Shown here in pieces: positions 1 through 5,397 of a stretch of 5,397 nucleotides of DNA (its first letter is position 1; the number at the start of each line of letters is the position of its first letter). Under the pieces are notes generated by a model that was not told the origin of the DNA, did not search any database, and was given only the letters and a program-made list of their open reading frames with translations. The stretch is from NCBI GenBank assembly GCA_003506275.1, contig DOBD01000004.1, forward strand, positions 424-5,820, written 5' to 3'. The position numbers and the translations under genes are program-made. This stretch comes from Bacteroidales bacterium (GTDB lineage: Bacteria > Bacteroidota > Bacteroidia > Bacteroidales > UBA1402).

Positions 1-1134
1 CTGCTATATCCTAGGGAAACGGGTAACTTGACCATCGACAAAGGCAGTTTTGATGTCGTGTTGCAACTCAGGGTGGCCAGTCCCCGTCGAGGTAGTATTT
101 TCGATGATTTTTTCGATACCTACCAGGAAGTCAAGAAAACGTTGTATTCCAACCCGGTAACCGTATATGTCAAGTCCTTGCCCTTCGGCAAACCCGCTGA
201 TTACAGCGGCATGGCCGGACAGCTATCGATGACCTCGACCATTAATGCCACTGAAGTTACTGCCAACGATGCCGTAACCATCAAGGTGACCCTGACCGGT
301 AACGGTAACCTGAAAATGCTACCCACACCCGACCTGACCTTTCCGCAGGATTTCGAAGTATACGATCCCAAGGTGGAAAACCGCTTCACAACCACAGCCA
401 AAGGGGTGAGTGGGAGCAAAGTCATCGAGTACCTGGTTATTCCACGCTATGCCGGCACGTTCGAAATACCGGCGGCCACCCTCAGTTATTTCGACCTGTC
501 ATCGGGTACCTATAAAACCCTGTCCACCAAACCATACACCCTGAAAGTTGCCAAAGGCAAAGAGGGAGACCAGGTGGTGAGTGGCAATTTTTCCAACAAG
601 GAACAAGTACGTTTGTTGGGTTCGGACATCCGCTACCTCAAGACCGGTTTCAGCCTGCGTAAACCAGCTGTATTACTACTGGGACAAACCTGGTATTGGT
701 TGACCTATGCGTTGCTGTTGTTCTTTTTCTGTCTCTTTTTGTTCATTTACCGCAAGCAAGCCAAGGCCAACTCCGATATTAGCCGGGTGCGTAACCGCAA
801 GGCCAATAAAGTGGCCGTGAAACGCCTCAAATTGGCGGCCAGGTATCTGGCTGAGAAGAATGGGGAGGTCTTCTATGAAGAATTGCTCAAGGCCTTGTGG
901 GGTTACACCAGCGACAAACTCACCATTCCCTTGTCCAGGTTGACCAAAGAAACCATCGATAGTGAACTGGCTGCCGGCAATGTCAGCGAAGCCTTACGTG
1001 GCGAATACGCTGCCATCCTTCAGGCCTGTGAATACGCTCGTTATGCCCCTGCCGAATCCGGTCAGGCCATGGACGAGCTGTACAAAAAAACCCTCGAGGT
1101 CATCAATAAAATGGAAAACACCATAAAAAAATAA
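1..1134 (+). CDS. batD: BatD, aerotolerance operon envelope protein (C-terminal 377 residues; 5' end outside window)
   Basis: BatD-family protein of the Bacteroides aerotolerance (Bat) operon, a membrane-anchored periplasmic protein thought to work with the von Willebrand-domain proteins BatA/BatB and with BatE in envelope stress or oxygen tolerance; its biochemical role is not settled. The reading frame is open from base 1, so the gene starts upstream, and the TTG at 28 is an internal Leu codon. Counting from base 1, residues 1-60 end a beta-rich domain and include the DDFFDTYQEVKKT stretch and SNPVTVYVK, typical of BatD. Residues about 68-183 form a second Ig-like beta domain (GNGNLKMLPTPDL, IPRYAGTFEIP). 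One membrane helix lies at about 231-250, followed by a basic cytoplasmic tail (YRKQAK, RVRNRKANK) and a helical C-terminal domain to residue 377. Full-length members are near 600 residues, so roughly a third or more is missing. batE follows after 5 nt. Confidence 0.93.
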   Translation: MLYPRETGNLTIDKGSFDVVLQLRVASPRRGSIFDDFFDTYQEVKKTLYSNPVTVYVKSLPFGKPADYSGMAGQLSMTSTINATEVTANDAVTIKVTLTGNGNLKMLPTPDLTFPQDFEVYDPKVENRFTTTAKGVSGSKVIEYLVIPRYAGTFEIPAATLSYFDLSSGTYKTLSTKPYTLKVAKGKEGDQVVSGNFSNKEQVRLLGSDIRYLKTGFSLRKPAVLLLGQTWYWLTYALLLFFFCLFLFIYRKQAKANSDISRVRNRKANKVAVKRLKLAARYLAEKNGEVFYEELLKALWGYTSDKLTIPLSRLTKETIDSELAAGNVSEALRGEYAAILQACEYARYAPAESGQAMDELYKKTLEVINKMENTIKK

Positions 1135-1139
1135 ACAGG

Positions 1140-1970
1140 ATGAAGTCACCCTTGTTGATTTGCTTCAGTCTGCTGGTTGCCGGTTTGACCCCATCCGTTC
1201 AAGCCCAACAAGCCGACGTTCCGGTTACTCAGGTGACCGACACGATCAATACGGCCGTCGAGGATCAACCGGCATCCTCGATCGACCTGCTCAATGCTGC
1301 CGAAGCCAGTTATACCAATGCCGATTACACGACGGCAGCGACCCTTTATGAATCGTTATTGACTGAAAACGGTCCCGATTTTCACCTGTACTACAACCTG
1401 GGAAATACGTATTACCGGTTAAAGGATGTCGCCAAAGCTATGTTAAATTATGAAAGAGCGTTGCGACTCAATCCAGGCGACAGGGATACCCGGTTTAACC
1501 TGGAGATTTGTCAGGCAAAAACCATCGATAAGATAGAGCCATTGGGTACATTCTTGGTTACCAGGTGGTTTCATAGACTGGGCGATTCCATGAACAGCAA
1601 TGGGTGGGCCTTGACCAGTCTGCTCTGTTTCCTTCTTTTAATCGCCAGCCTTACCGCTTACTTTTTCTCACGAAGATCCTGGTTGAAAAAAAGTGGCTTT
1701 TATGTGGGTATCGTTTCGTTGATTCTCTGTATCTTGTCGCTGATTTATGCTTCCAAGACCTATCAGGCAGCGGTGTATCCCGATCAAGCCATCATTATGG
1801 CGCCCACCGTCACGGTCAAGAGTTCACCGGATCAAAGCGGAACCGACCTCTTTTCCCTGCACGAAGGTACCAAGGTGACCATCACCAATGAGATAGGCAG
1901 TTGGAATGAAATAGAACTTCAGGATGGCAACGTCGGTTGGGTACCGGCTACCAGCATGGAGGTTATTTAA
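1140..1970 (+). CDS. batE: BatE, TPR and SH3-domain aerotolerance protein
   Basis: BatE-type protein of 276 residues. A signal peptide (about 1-22, hydrophobic core LLICFSLLVAGL, cleavage likely near VQA-QQ) is followed by an acidic linker. Two TPR-like repeats lie at about 51-81 (LNAAEASYTNADYTTAATLY) and 82-115 (YYNLGNTYYRLKDVAKA, then YERALRLNP). Two membrane helices lie at about 156-176 and 186-204, and a C-terminal bacterial SH3 domain at about 217-276 (VTVKSSPDQSG, GSWNEIEL, GNVGWVPA). The order TPR, two helices, SH3 is the standard BatE architecture. The TPRs probably bind partner Bat proteins and the SH3 domain may contact peptidoglycan or protein; both are inferences. The ATG at 1140 comes 5 nt after the batD stop, and the signal peptide beginning directly at it supports this start. 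It is transcribed with batD and has no promoter of its own that I can see. Confidence 0.93.
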   Translation: MKSPLLICFSLLVAGLTPSVQAQQADVPVTQVTDTINTAVEDQPASSIDLLNAAEASYTNADYTTAATLYESLLTENGPDFHLYYNLGNTYYRLKDVAKAMLNYERALRLNPGDRDTRFNLEICQAKTIDKIEPLGTFLVTRWFHRLGDSMNSNGWALTSLLCFLLLIASLTAYFFSRRSWLKKSGFYVGIVSLILCILSLIYASKTYQAAVYPDQAIIMAPTVTVKSSPDQSGTDLFSLHEGTKVTITNEIGSWNEIELQDGNVGWVPATSMEVI

Positions 1971-1980
1971 AAACGACACC

Positions 1981-2688
1981 ATGAATTTTTTCGACCAACT
2001 CCTCATATGGGACAAGCAAACCCTGCTCACCATCAACAGCTACCATCAACCTTGGCTGGATCGTTTCATGTGGTTGGTCTCCGAATCGTTGTTATGGCTT
2101 CCCTTGGCCCTGGCCTTCGTGCTCATCCTGTTCAGAAACAAAGGCAACAAAGCTCTTTTCATTTTGCTGGCTTTGGGATTACTCATCCTTTTTACCGATC
2201 AGGTGGCCTCGTCGATCATTAAGCCCTTGGTGGAGCGTTTCCGCCCTTCGCACGACCCCGAATTTGGTGACTGGGTCAATTTGGTCAATGGGTATAAAGG
2301 TGGGCGTTATGGTTTTATTTCTAGCCATGCTGCCAATGTGTTTGCTTTTGCCGGATTTAGCCTGCTGCTGGTGCGTAACTGGCCTTATACCGTTCTTGTT
2401 CTTTTATGGGCTAGCCTGGTAGCCTTCTCGCGCATCTATTTAGGCGTTCACTTTCCGTTGGATGTCATCTGTGGCGGTCTTTTCGGCTTTCTTTCCGGTT
2501 GGGGTATGTATGCCTTGTATGCCGCCTTTTTTGAACGGCAAATGCATGCCAGCCGTAGCCGCAGCATGCGTACAGATCGTAAGACCACCAACGGAGAGTT
2601 TAAAAAGACGGACATCGGCTTGTTTCTGACAGCCTTGATACTGGTATTGGTGACAGCTGTCATCGCCGCCCACAAATTGGCCTGGTAA
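1981..2688 (+). CDS. PAP2-family integral membrane phosphatase
   Basis: Membrane phosphatase of the PAP2 (type 2 phosphatidic acid phosphatase) superfamily, 235 residues. The three signature motifs are present in order: C1 K81-x6-R88-P89 (KPLVERFRP), C2 as S114-S115-H116 in place of PSGH, and C3 S150-R151-x5-H157-x3-D161 (SRIYLGVHFPLD). H157 would form the phosphoenzyme and H116 act as the acid. About five to six membrane helices are visible, including a last one at about 213-229 after a basic, Ser/Arg-rich loop (190-209). Known substrates in the family are undecaprenyl pyrophosphate, phosphatidylglycerol phosphate and lipid A phosphates; the sequence alone does not choose among them. I prefer the ATG at 1981 over the in-frame one at 1924, because the latter would overlap batE by 47 nt and add 19 polar residues before MNFFDQLLIWD, a typical PAP2 beginning. 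It starts 10 nt after batE, so it is probably the last or a late gene of the operon. Confidence 0.92.
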   Translation: MNFFDQLLIWDKQTLLTINSYHQPWLDRFMWLVSESLLWLPLALAFVLILFRNKGNKALFILLALGLLILFTDQVASSIIKPLVERFRPSHDPEFGDWVNLVNGYKGGRYGFISSHAANVFAFAGFSLLLVRNWPYTVLVLLWASLVAFSRIYLGVHFPLDVICGGLFGFLSGWGMYALYAAFFERQMHASRSRSMRTDRKTTNGEFKKTDIGLFLTALILVLVTAVIAAHKLAW

Positions 2689-2737
2689 TTATAGATCCTA
2701 AAAAGTGGTAAACTTTCCAAAAAGGTCGCTGCATTCT

Positions 2738-2767
2738 TTTGAATATCTGCTTTATTGACTATATTTA
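2738..2767 (+). promoter_or_regulatory. Candidate Bacteroidota promoter for the small HTH gene
   Basis: TTTG at 2738-2741 (-33 element), an 18-nt spacer, and TATATTTA at 2760-2767, which matches the -7 consensus TAnnTTTG at all but the last base. Transcription would start near 2775, giving a leader of about 40 nt before the ATG at 2815. The site lies in the gap after the PAP2 gene, so the regulator could be expressed apart from the bat genes. This is a pattern match only, in AT-rich sequence. Confidence 0.4.
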
Positions 2768-2814
2768 AAGCAGTTTTATCATTCCAATGTACTAACGTTA
2801 TAATGTATACGGCC

Positions 2815-3069
2815 ATGGAAAAAACCATCTCCTTCAATGAACTTCGCAGAATCAAGGACAAGTTGCCTTCCGGCAGTTCCCAACGTATCGCTGATGAACT
2901 CGGTATCAACGTGCAGACTGTCCGGAATTATTTTGGCGGGTGTAACTACAGTGACAGCAAAAGCGCCGGTGTTCACTTCGAACCCGGACCCGATGGAGGT
3001 TTGGTCAAACTGGATGATACGGTGATTCTGGATGTGGCCATTCGCATCCTGGAAGAACAAGAAGTCTGA
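2815..3069 (+). CDS. Small helix-turn-helix DNA-binding protein, conserved Bacteroidota type
   Basis: An 84-residue cytoplasmic protein with a clear helix-turn-helix at about residues 21-40: SQRIADELGI as first helix and turn, then NVQTVRNYF as recognition helix, followed by a Gly-Gly turn. The N-terminus (MEKTISFNELRRIKDKLP) and the acidic end (EPGPDGGLVKLDDTVILD, then an amphipathic helix to residue 84) resemble small DNA-binding proteins I associate with Bacteroidota genomes. No target or regulon is known to me. The full frame extends upstream to 2755, and an in-frame ATG at 2803 would add four residues. I choose 2815 because homologues, as I recall them, begin with a short M-[ED]-K-x-I-[ST]-F, and because upstream codons read into the candidate promoter. 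A strong terminator follows 24 nt after the stop. The gene probably has its own promoter, though read-through from the PAP2 gene is possible. Confidence 0.85.
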   Translation: MEKTISFNELRRIKDKLPSGSSQRIADELGINVQTVRNYFGGCNYSDSKSAGVHFEPGPDGGLVKLDDTVILDVAIRILEEQEV

Positions 3070-3093
3070 TCGATCAGCGCGTCTGTTCGACTG

Positions 3094-3121
3094 AAGCCGC
3101 ATCCCGCCGATGCGGCTTTTT
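3094..3121 (+). terminator. Strong intrinsic terminator after the HTH gene
   Basis: A perfect 10-bp stem, AAGCCGCATC (3094-3103) with GATGCGGCTT (3109-3118), closes a 5-nt loop CCGCC, and a run of five T (3117-3121) follows. It lies 24 nt past the stop codon of the HTH gene and has no T tract on the minus strand, so it acts on plus-strand transcripts. It may also end the bat/PAP2 transcript, since I find no good terminator after the PAP2 gene. Confidence 0.9.
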
Positions 3122-3133
3122 CGTTAAACGAAA
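3119..3133. repeat. 15-bp palindrome, possible operator
   Basis: TTTCGTT and AACGAAA form a perfect 7+7 inverted repeat around a single central A. The first bases overlap the T tract of the preceding terminator. The half-site TTTCGTTA occurs again at 3181-3188 in the same intergenic region, upstream of the 198-residue gene. With a one-base centre it is better suited to a protein dimer than to an RNA hairpin. No binding protein is known; the adjacent HTH protein is only a candidate by position. Confidence 0.35.
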
Positions 3134-3214
3134 GTTGAGGGTACGCAACAAGCAGCGATTTTCCCTTTAGCGTTGGTTTCTTTCGTTATTATCACATCTT
3201 CTTTCTGAAAAGTG

Positions 3215-3246
3215 TTTACGTTCAAAGGTTGTCATTCCTACATTTA
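3215..3246 (+). promoter_or_regulatory. Weak candidate promoter for the 198-residue gene
   Basis: TTTA (3215-3218), a 20-nt spacer, and TACATTTA (3239-3246) resemble the Bacteroidota pattern TTTG, about 19 nt, TAnnTTTG, with the last base of each element off consensus. The start would be near 3253, about 20 nt before the ATG at 3273. A promoter is expected somewhere here because a strong terminator lies upstream. Confidence 0.3.
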
Positions 3247-3264
3247 CCTGCATAAACCTTGAAC
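3220..3264. repeat. Imperfect inverted repeat flanking the candidate -7 element
   Basis: GTTCAAAGGTT (3220-3230) and AACCTTGAAC (3255-3264) are complementary over 10 bp with one unpaired A in the left arm. The 24 nt between the arms contain the candidate -7 element TACATTTA. The arms could be operator half-sites or, if transcription starts upstream of the left arm, the stem of a leader hairpin ending 8 nt before the ATG at 3273. Confidence 0.35.
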
Positions 3265-3272
3265 TTACACCG

Positions 3273-3869
3273 ATGAAAAACGAACAAGCCCTCTACCTGG
3301 TCTATTCATTGAATGTTACCACCGACCACTATGCCGCTATCAAACCCGGCAAACCCTTGTTTTTTTCTTCCAAACTCAAAGCGGAGGACGTCATTCGCCG
3401 TTACAAAGATTTGTACGCCTTTCTGTACGATGACGCGTCTCAGGGGGAAAAGGTCTATTGCCTGATTCTGGAAACGTATGCCATGGATTCCCCTTACCGT
3501 TATCAATTGGCAACCAGGGTGTATACTCCTGATGGCCGTCTGATCAATGATTGCCTCGTACCCGATGACGCCCCTTTTTATGGACGTCCCAAGGGTAGCA
3601 TTCAGCACCAGGTCGGTGATTTGGTAGAGGTGCCTTGTGGGGATCGGTTGTTGATTGGTATCGTGGCTTGCCAACCGATGTGCCTTTGCGAGGGTGATAA
3701 GCCCTATGGACTGAGCGCTTCGGACGATTGTTACACCATTATCCAACACCCTGACCTGGAAGTTAATTATGCCCATGCTCCCTTGGTCTTCAAACCAAGT
3801 CGAACCATCGATCCTGCTGTCAATGACGTATTACAAACAGCACTCAAGGCCTACGCGGTGGAATTGTAG
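3273..3869 (+). CDS. Hypothetical protein, 198 residues, function unknown
   Basis: I do not recognise this protein with confidence. It has 198 residues, no signal peptide and no membrane segment, so it is probably cytoplasmic. The N-terminal part (1-80) is mixed alpha/beta. A stretch at 83-105 (VYTPDGRLINDCLVPDDAPF, then YGRP) leads into a beta-rich, possibly SH3-like core at about 114-133, with GDLVEV (116-121) followed by LLIGIVAC. A Cys cluster follows (C133, C137, C139), then SDDCYTI (150-156) and an AHAP segment. There are seven Cys in all (63, 94, 122, 133, 137, 139, 153), many for a cytoplasmic protein, but no classical zinc-finger spacing. The pattern 'TPDG, GRP, GD-V-V, GIV, DDCY' reminds me of hypothetical proteins seen in gut bacteria; that is memory, not a search. 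The ATG at 3273 is preceded by stop-rich AT sequence. The gene stands alone between a strong terminator and a converging gene. Coding use resembles that of its neighbours. Confidence 0.8.
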   Translation: MKNEQALYLVYSLNVTTDHYAAIKPGKPLFFSSKLKAEDVIRRYKDLYAFLYDDASQGEKVYCLILETYAMDSPYRYQLATRVYTPDGRLINDCLVPDDAPFYGRPKGSIQHQVGDLVEVPCGDRLLIGIVACQPMCLCEGDKPYGLSASDDCYTIIQHPDLEVNYAHAPLVFKPSRTIDPAVNDVLQTALKAYAVEL

Positions 3870-3880
3870 GGTGCAGGAGG

Positions 3881-5203
3881 TTAATGAAAGACGACCAACA
3901 CACTGTCGCGGTCAAGCCTTGATGTCAACCATGTTTTAATGGTTTGTTTTTCCTGGTTTGACAGGGGTATCGTAGGAAGGGTTTCAAACGCCACAAAAGC
4001 CGTGGGAAAGGCCAACGTGTCGACAAATCGATAGGTATCGGCATATGTGCATCCCTTAATAGCCGGATAAATAGATGCGATTTCTTGATACAACGAACGC
4101 CCCATATAACTGACATTAACCAGGCTGTCAATCTGGTATTCCCTCGTTTTCAGGGCTCTGTCCAACTTGTTCAATTCTTCCCTCAATTGCATGACCTCGA
4201 GATTCTTGGCGTCCATGCCGGCAAATGATAGCCCCTGTTTGATTACAATGGTGGGTTTGTCCAGGTTGAATTGATTGGCTTTCTGGCTGATTTGAGTGCG
4301 TTGATCATCGGTCAGTGACAGTCCCCCGTACACCAGCGTAATGGTTTTGCTTGAAGCGTTTACATCACTGCTAAGCAAGTAATTCCCCTCAAACGTACTG
4401 ACATTGCTGATGTACAGGTTGGATTCTTCTATGAAACGCTCTTTTTGCACCAAGAGATAACCAAAGTAAATACTGGGGACGAAAACCAGGACGATAATGG
4501 CGGATATCCAACGATTAATGTGCTTTTTGTGAATCGGATCCACAACCGTCCTGATGGGGAATTTCAGGATTTGGGAGATTAAAACGGATGCCAAAGCGAT
4601 GAACACCGTGTTGATGGTAAATAAGTAGAAGGCACCCAGGAAGAAATCCACTTGTCCGGTAGCCAATCCATAGCCGGCTGTACAAAGGGGCGGCATCAGT
4701 GCCGTTGCGATGGCGACACCGGGTATGACATTGCCTTTTTGCTTGCTGCTGATGGCGACGATGCCGGCCAGACCGCCAAAGAGGGCTATCAGAACGTCGT
4801 AAATACTGGGACTGGTTCTGGCCAATAATTCGGAGTGAGCGGTGGAAATGGGGCTGATGGCAAAATACGCGGTAGAGGCCAACAAACTGATACCCACGGC
4901 GTAGCCGAAGTTCTTTATGGACTTCTTGAACAATTCCATGTCATAGGTGGCTACACTATACCCCATGCCGTTGATTGGTCCCATCAGGGGTGATATGAGC
5001 ATAGCGCCGATAATGACGGCCGTTGAGTTCATGTTCAAGCCAACAGACGCAACGATGATGGCAAAAAAGAGAATCCAGAGGTTGGTCCCTCTAAAGGATA
5101 CCCCTTTGAGTATTTCCTGGTGAATGTTGTCGTAACTCTCCAACTCCATTTCCAGGTTGAATAGATGCCCCAGGCGTTTGATAAAAAGTATGATCTTGTT
5201 CAT
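3881..5203 (-). CDS. DUF389 family multi-pass membrane protein
   Basis: Integral membrane protein of the DUF389 family (uncharacterised hydrophobic domain, TIGR00341/TIGR00271 type), 440 residues. The family core is clear: GAMLISPLMGPINGMG (66-81), SPSIYDVLIALFGGLAG (131-147) and PGVAIATALMPPLC (161-174). About seven membrane helices lie at 41-58, 60-80, 97-117, 135-155, 158-182, 185-212 and 231-252. A soluble C-terminal part of about 188 residues follows, with a probable coiled coil at 334-361 (REELNKLDRALKTREYQ) and a beta/alpha end. The Pro- and Gly-rich helices suggest a transporter or channel-like fold, but I know of no settled function. The frame extends to 5293, but I choose the ATG at 5203, since the longer version adds a 30-residue tail that overlaps the candidate promoter at 5249-5279, while MNKIILFIKRLG is a natural cytoplasmic lead-in. 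The gene is monocistronic here and converges with the 198-residue gene, 11 nt apart. Confidence 0.92.
   Translation of the reverse strand: MNKIILFIKRLGHLFNLEMELESYDNIHQEILKGVSFRGTNLWILFFAIIVASVGLNMNSTAVIIGAMLISPLMGPINGMGYSVATYDMELFKKSIKNFGYAVGISLLASTAYFAISPISTAHSELLARTSPSIYDVLIALFGGLAGIVAISSKQKGNVIPGVAIATALMPPLCTAGYGLATGQVDFFLGAFYLFTINTVFIALASVLISQILKFPIRTVVDPIHKKHINRWISAIIVLVFVPSIYFGYLLVQKERFIEESNLYISNVSTFEGNYLLSSDVNASSKTITLVYGGLSLTDDQRTQISQKANQFNLDKPTIVIKQGLSFAGMDAKNLEVMQLREELNKLDRALKTREYQIDSLVNVSYMGRSLYQEIASIYPAIKGCTYADTYRFVDTLAFPTAFVAFETLPTIPLSNQEKQTIKTWLTSRLDRDSVLVVFH
3927..3951 (+). terminator. Weak candidate terminator for the 198-residue gene, inside the DUF389 3' end
   Basis: AACCAT (3927-3932) pairs with ATGGTT (3939-3944) around a 6-nt loop, followed by TGTTTTT (3945-3951). 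The stem is only 6 bp with two G-C pairs, so it is weak. It lies 58 nt past the stop of the 198-residue gene and would put that transcript's end antisense to the last codons of the DUF389 gene. No better structure exists in the 11-nt gap between the two stops. Confidence 0.3.
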
Positions 5204-5248
5204 AGTCAATGCGATAAAGGGTGCTTCTACAGGAAGTGATTTGTTGCT

Positions 5249-5279
5249 ACAAGGTAGAAAAAAAACAACAGCAAACAAA
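5249..5279 (-). promoter_or_regulatory. Candidate Bacteroidota promoter for the DUF389 gene
   Basis: On the minus strand, TTTG (5279-5276), a 19-nt T-rich spacer, and TACCTTGT (5256-5249) fit the -33/-7 pattern TTTG, about 19 nt, TAnnTTTG with minor deviation in the -7 element. Transcription would start near 5242, leaving a leader of about 39 nt before the ATG at 5203. This supports the 5203 start and excludes the upstream in-frame ATG at 5293, which would lie before the promoter. A second TTTG four bases further in (5275-5272) gives a less usual 15-nt spacing. Confidence 0.5.
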
Positions 5280-5333
5280 AAAATCGTTTCCAACCGTGAG
5301 TATGAAATGGATACTTGAAGGTATTAAAAACAG

Positions 5334-5367
5334 AAAAGCACCTGCAAATTCCTTTACAAGTGCTTTT
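5334..5367 (-). terminator. Intrinsic terminator after the minus-strand tRNA
   Basis: A 15-bp stem pairs 5334-5348 with 5353-5367 around a 4-nt loop. In minus-strand RNA two positions are G-U pairs; the same positions are mismatches in plus-strand RNA, so the element is built for minus-strand transcripts. Minus-strand sequence just past it reads CTGTTTTTAATAC, supplying the U tract. It begins 8 nt after the tRNA end and separates the tRNA from the DUF389 promoter. Confidence 0.85.
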
Positions 5368-5375
5368 TCTGACTG

Positions 5376-5397
5376 TCGGGGTAGCGGGATTCGAACC
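5376..5397 (-). tRNA. tRNA gene, 3' end only (possibly tRNA-Pro)
   Basis: The minus strand reads, from the window edge inward, GG (end of the T-stem 5' strand), the T-loop TTCGAAT, the T-stem strand CCCGC, the acceptor strand TACCCCG and discriminator A at 5376. This is an unmistakable tRNA 3' end. CCA is not encoded (CAG follows the discriminator), so it would be added after transcription, as is usual in Bacteroidota. The acceptor implies a gene starting CGGGGTA; a C1-G72 pair with A73 is typical of bacterial tRNA-Pro, but the anticodon is outside the window, so the identity is an inference. The trailer and terminator follow directly. Confidence 0.9.

Noticed and set aside
28..30. TTG at 28 as the start of the first gene.
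   Set aside because: The frame is open to base 1 and the residues before it continue a BatD-like sequence (LLYPRETGNL), so it is an internal codon of a truncated gene.
1958..1962. GGAGG upstream of the PAP2 start, as a Shine-Dalgarno site.
   Set aside because: It is 18 nt from the ATG, too far to act, and it lies in the last codons of batE. Bacteroidota rarely rely on this signal.
1924..1980. Earlier in-frame ATG for the PAP2 gene.
   Set aside because: It overlaps batE by 47 nt and adds 19 polar residues that do not look like a PAP2 N-terminus.
2703..2717. Hairpin AAAGT/ACTTT as a terminator after the PAP2 gene.
   Set aside because: The stem is five mostly A-T pairs and no T tract follows.
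2448..2909. Minus-strand open frame of 153 codons.
   Set aside because: It runs antisense across the PAP2 gene end, an intergenic gap and the HTH gene, and its product shows no family features.
3067..3076. Palindrome TGATCGATCA over the HTH stop codon.
   Set aside because: It is short, made of overlapping GATC-type words, and partly fixed by the coding sequence; no reason to see a site.
3306..3776. Minus-strand open frame of 156 codons.
   Set aside because: It lies wholly antisense to the 198-residue gene, and its translation shows no recognisable domain. The plus frame has the better start context and neighbour-like codon use.
5204..5293. A 30-residue N-terminal extension of the DUF389 protein with a hydrophobic, signal-like start (METIFLFAVVFFLP).
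   Set aside because: It overlaps a well-formed candidate promoter with good spacing to the 5203 ATG, and the low-complexity A/T tract explains the hydrophobic codons.

Overview
The window looks like chromosomal DNA of a Bacteroidota bacterium, most likely of the order Bacteroidales. The evidence is the pair of Bat (Bacteroides aerotolerance) proteins BatD and BatE, a short helix-turn-helix protein of a type I associate with Bacteroidota, the lack of well-placed Shine-Dalgarno sequences, candidate promoters of the Bacteroidota form (TTTG, about 19 nt, TAnnTTTG), and a tRNA gene without an encoded CCA. I cannot fix the genus. Base composition is moderate and looks even along the window. I see no mobile element, CRISPR array or sign of recent transfer.

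Layout. Positions 1-2688 (+) hold a tight run of three genes: the 3' part of batD, then batE (5 nt later), then a PAP2-family membrane phosphatase (10 nt later). BatD and BatE are envelope proteins of the aerotolerance operon, whose other genes would lie upstream of the window. The PAP2 enzyme probably shares their transcript and would act on lipid phosphates or pyrophosphates at the membrane. A 126-nt gap with a candidate promoter follows, then an 84-residue helix-turn-helix protein (2815-3069, +) that ends at a strong intrinsic terminator (3094-3121). No good terminator separates the PAP2 gene from this regulator, so the operon transcript may run through to that same terminator.

A 203-nt intergenic region follows, holding the terminator, a 15-bp palindrome, a repeated half-site and an inverted repeat around a candidate promoter. 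It leads into a 198-residue cytoplasmic protein that I do not recognise (3273-3869, +). That gene converges, with only 11 nt between stop codons, on a minus-strand DUF389 membrane protein (3881-5203). The DUF389 gene has its own candidate promoter at about 5249-5279. The window ends in the 3' end of a minus-strand tRNA gene, possibly tRNA-Pro, followed by a tRNA-proximal terminator (5334-5367) that insulates it from the DUF389 gene.

Overall this is mostly an ordinary core-genome neighbourhood. The least explained parts are the 198-residue protein and its structured upstream region. I found no clear sign of a new multi-gene system.
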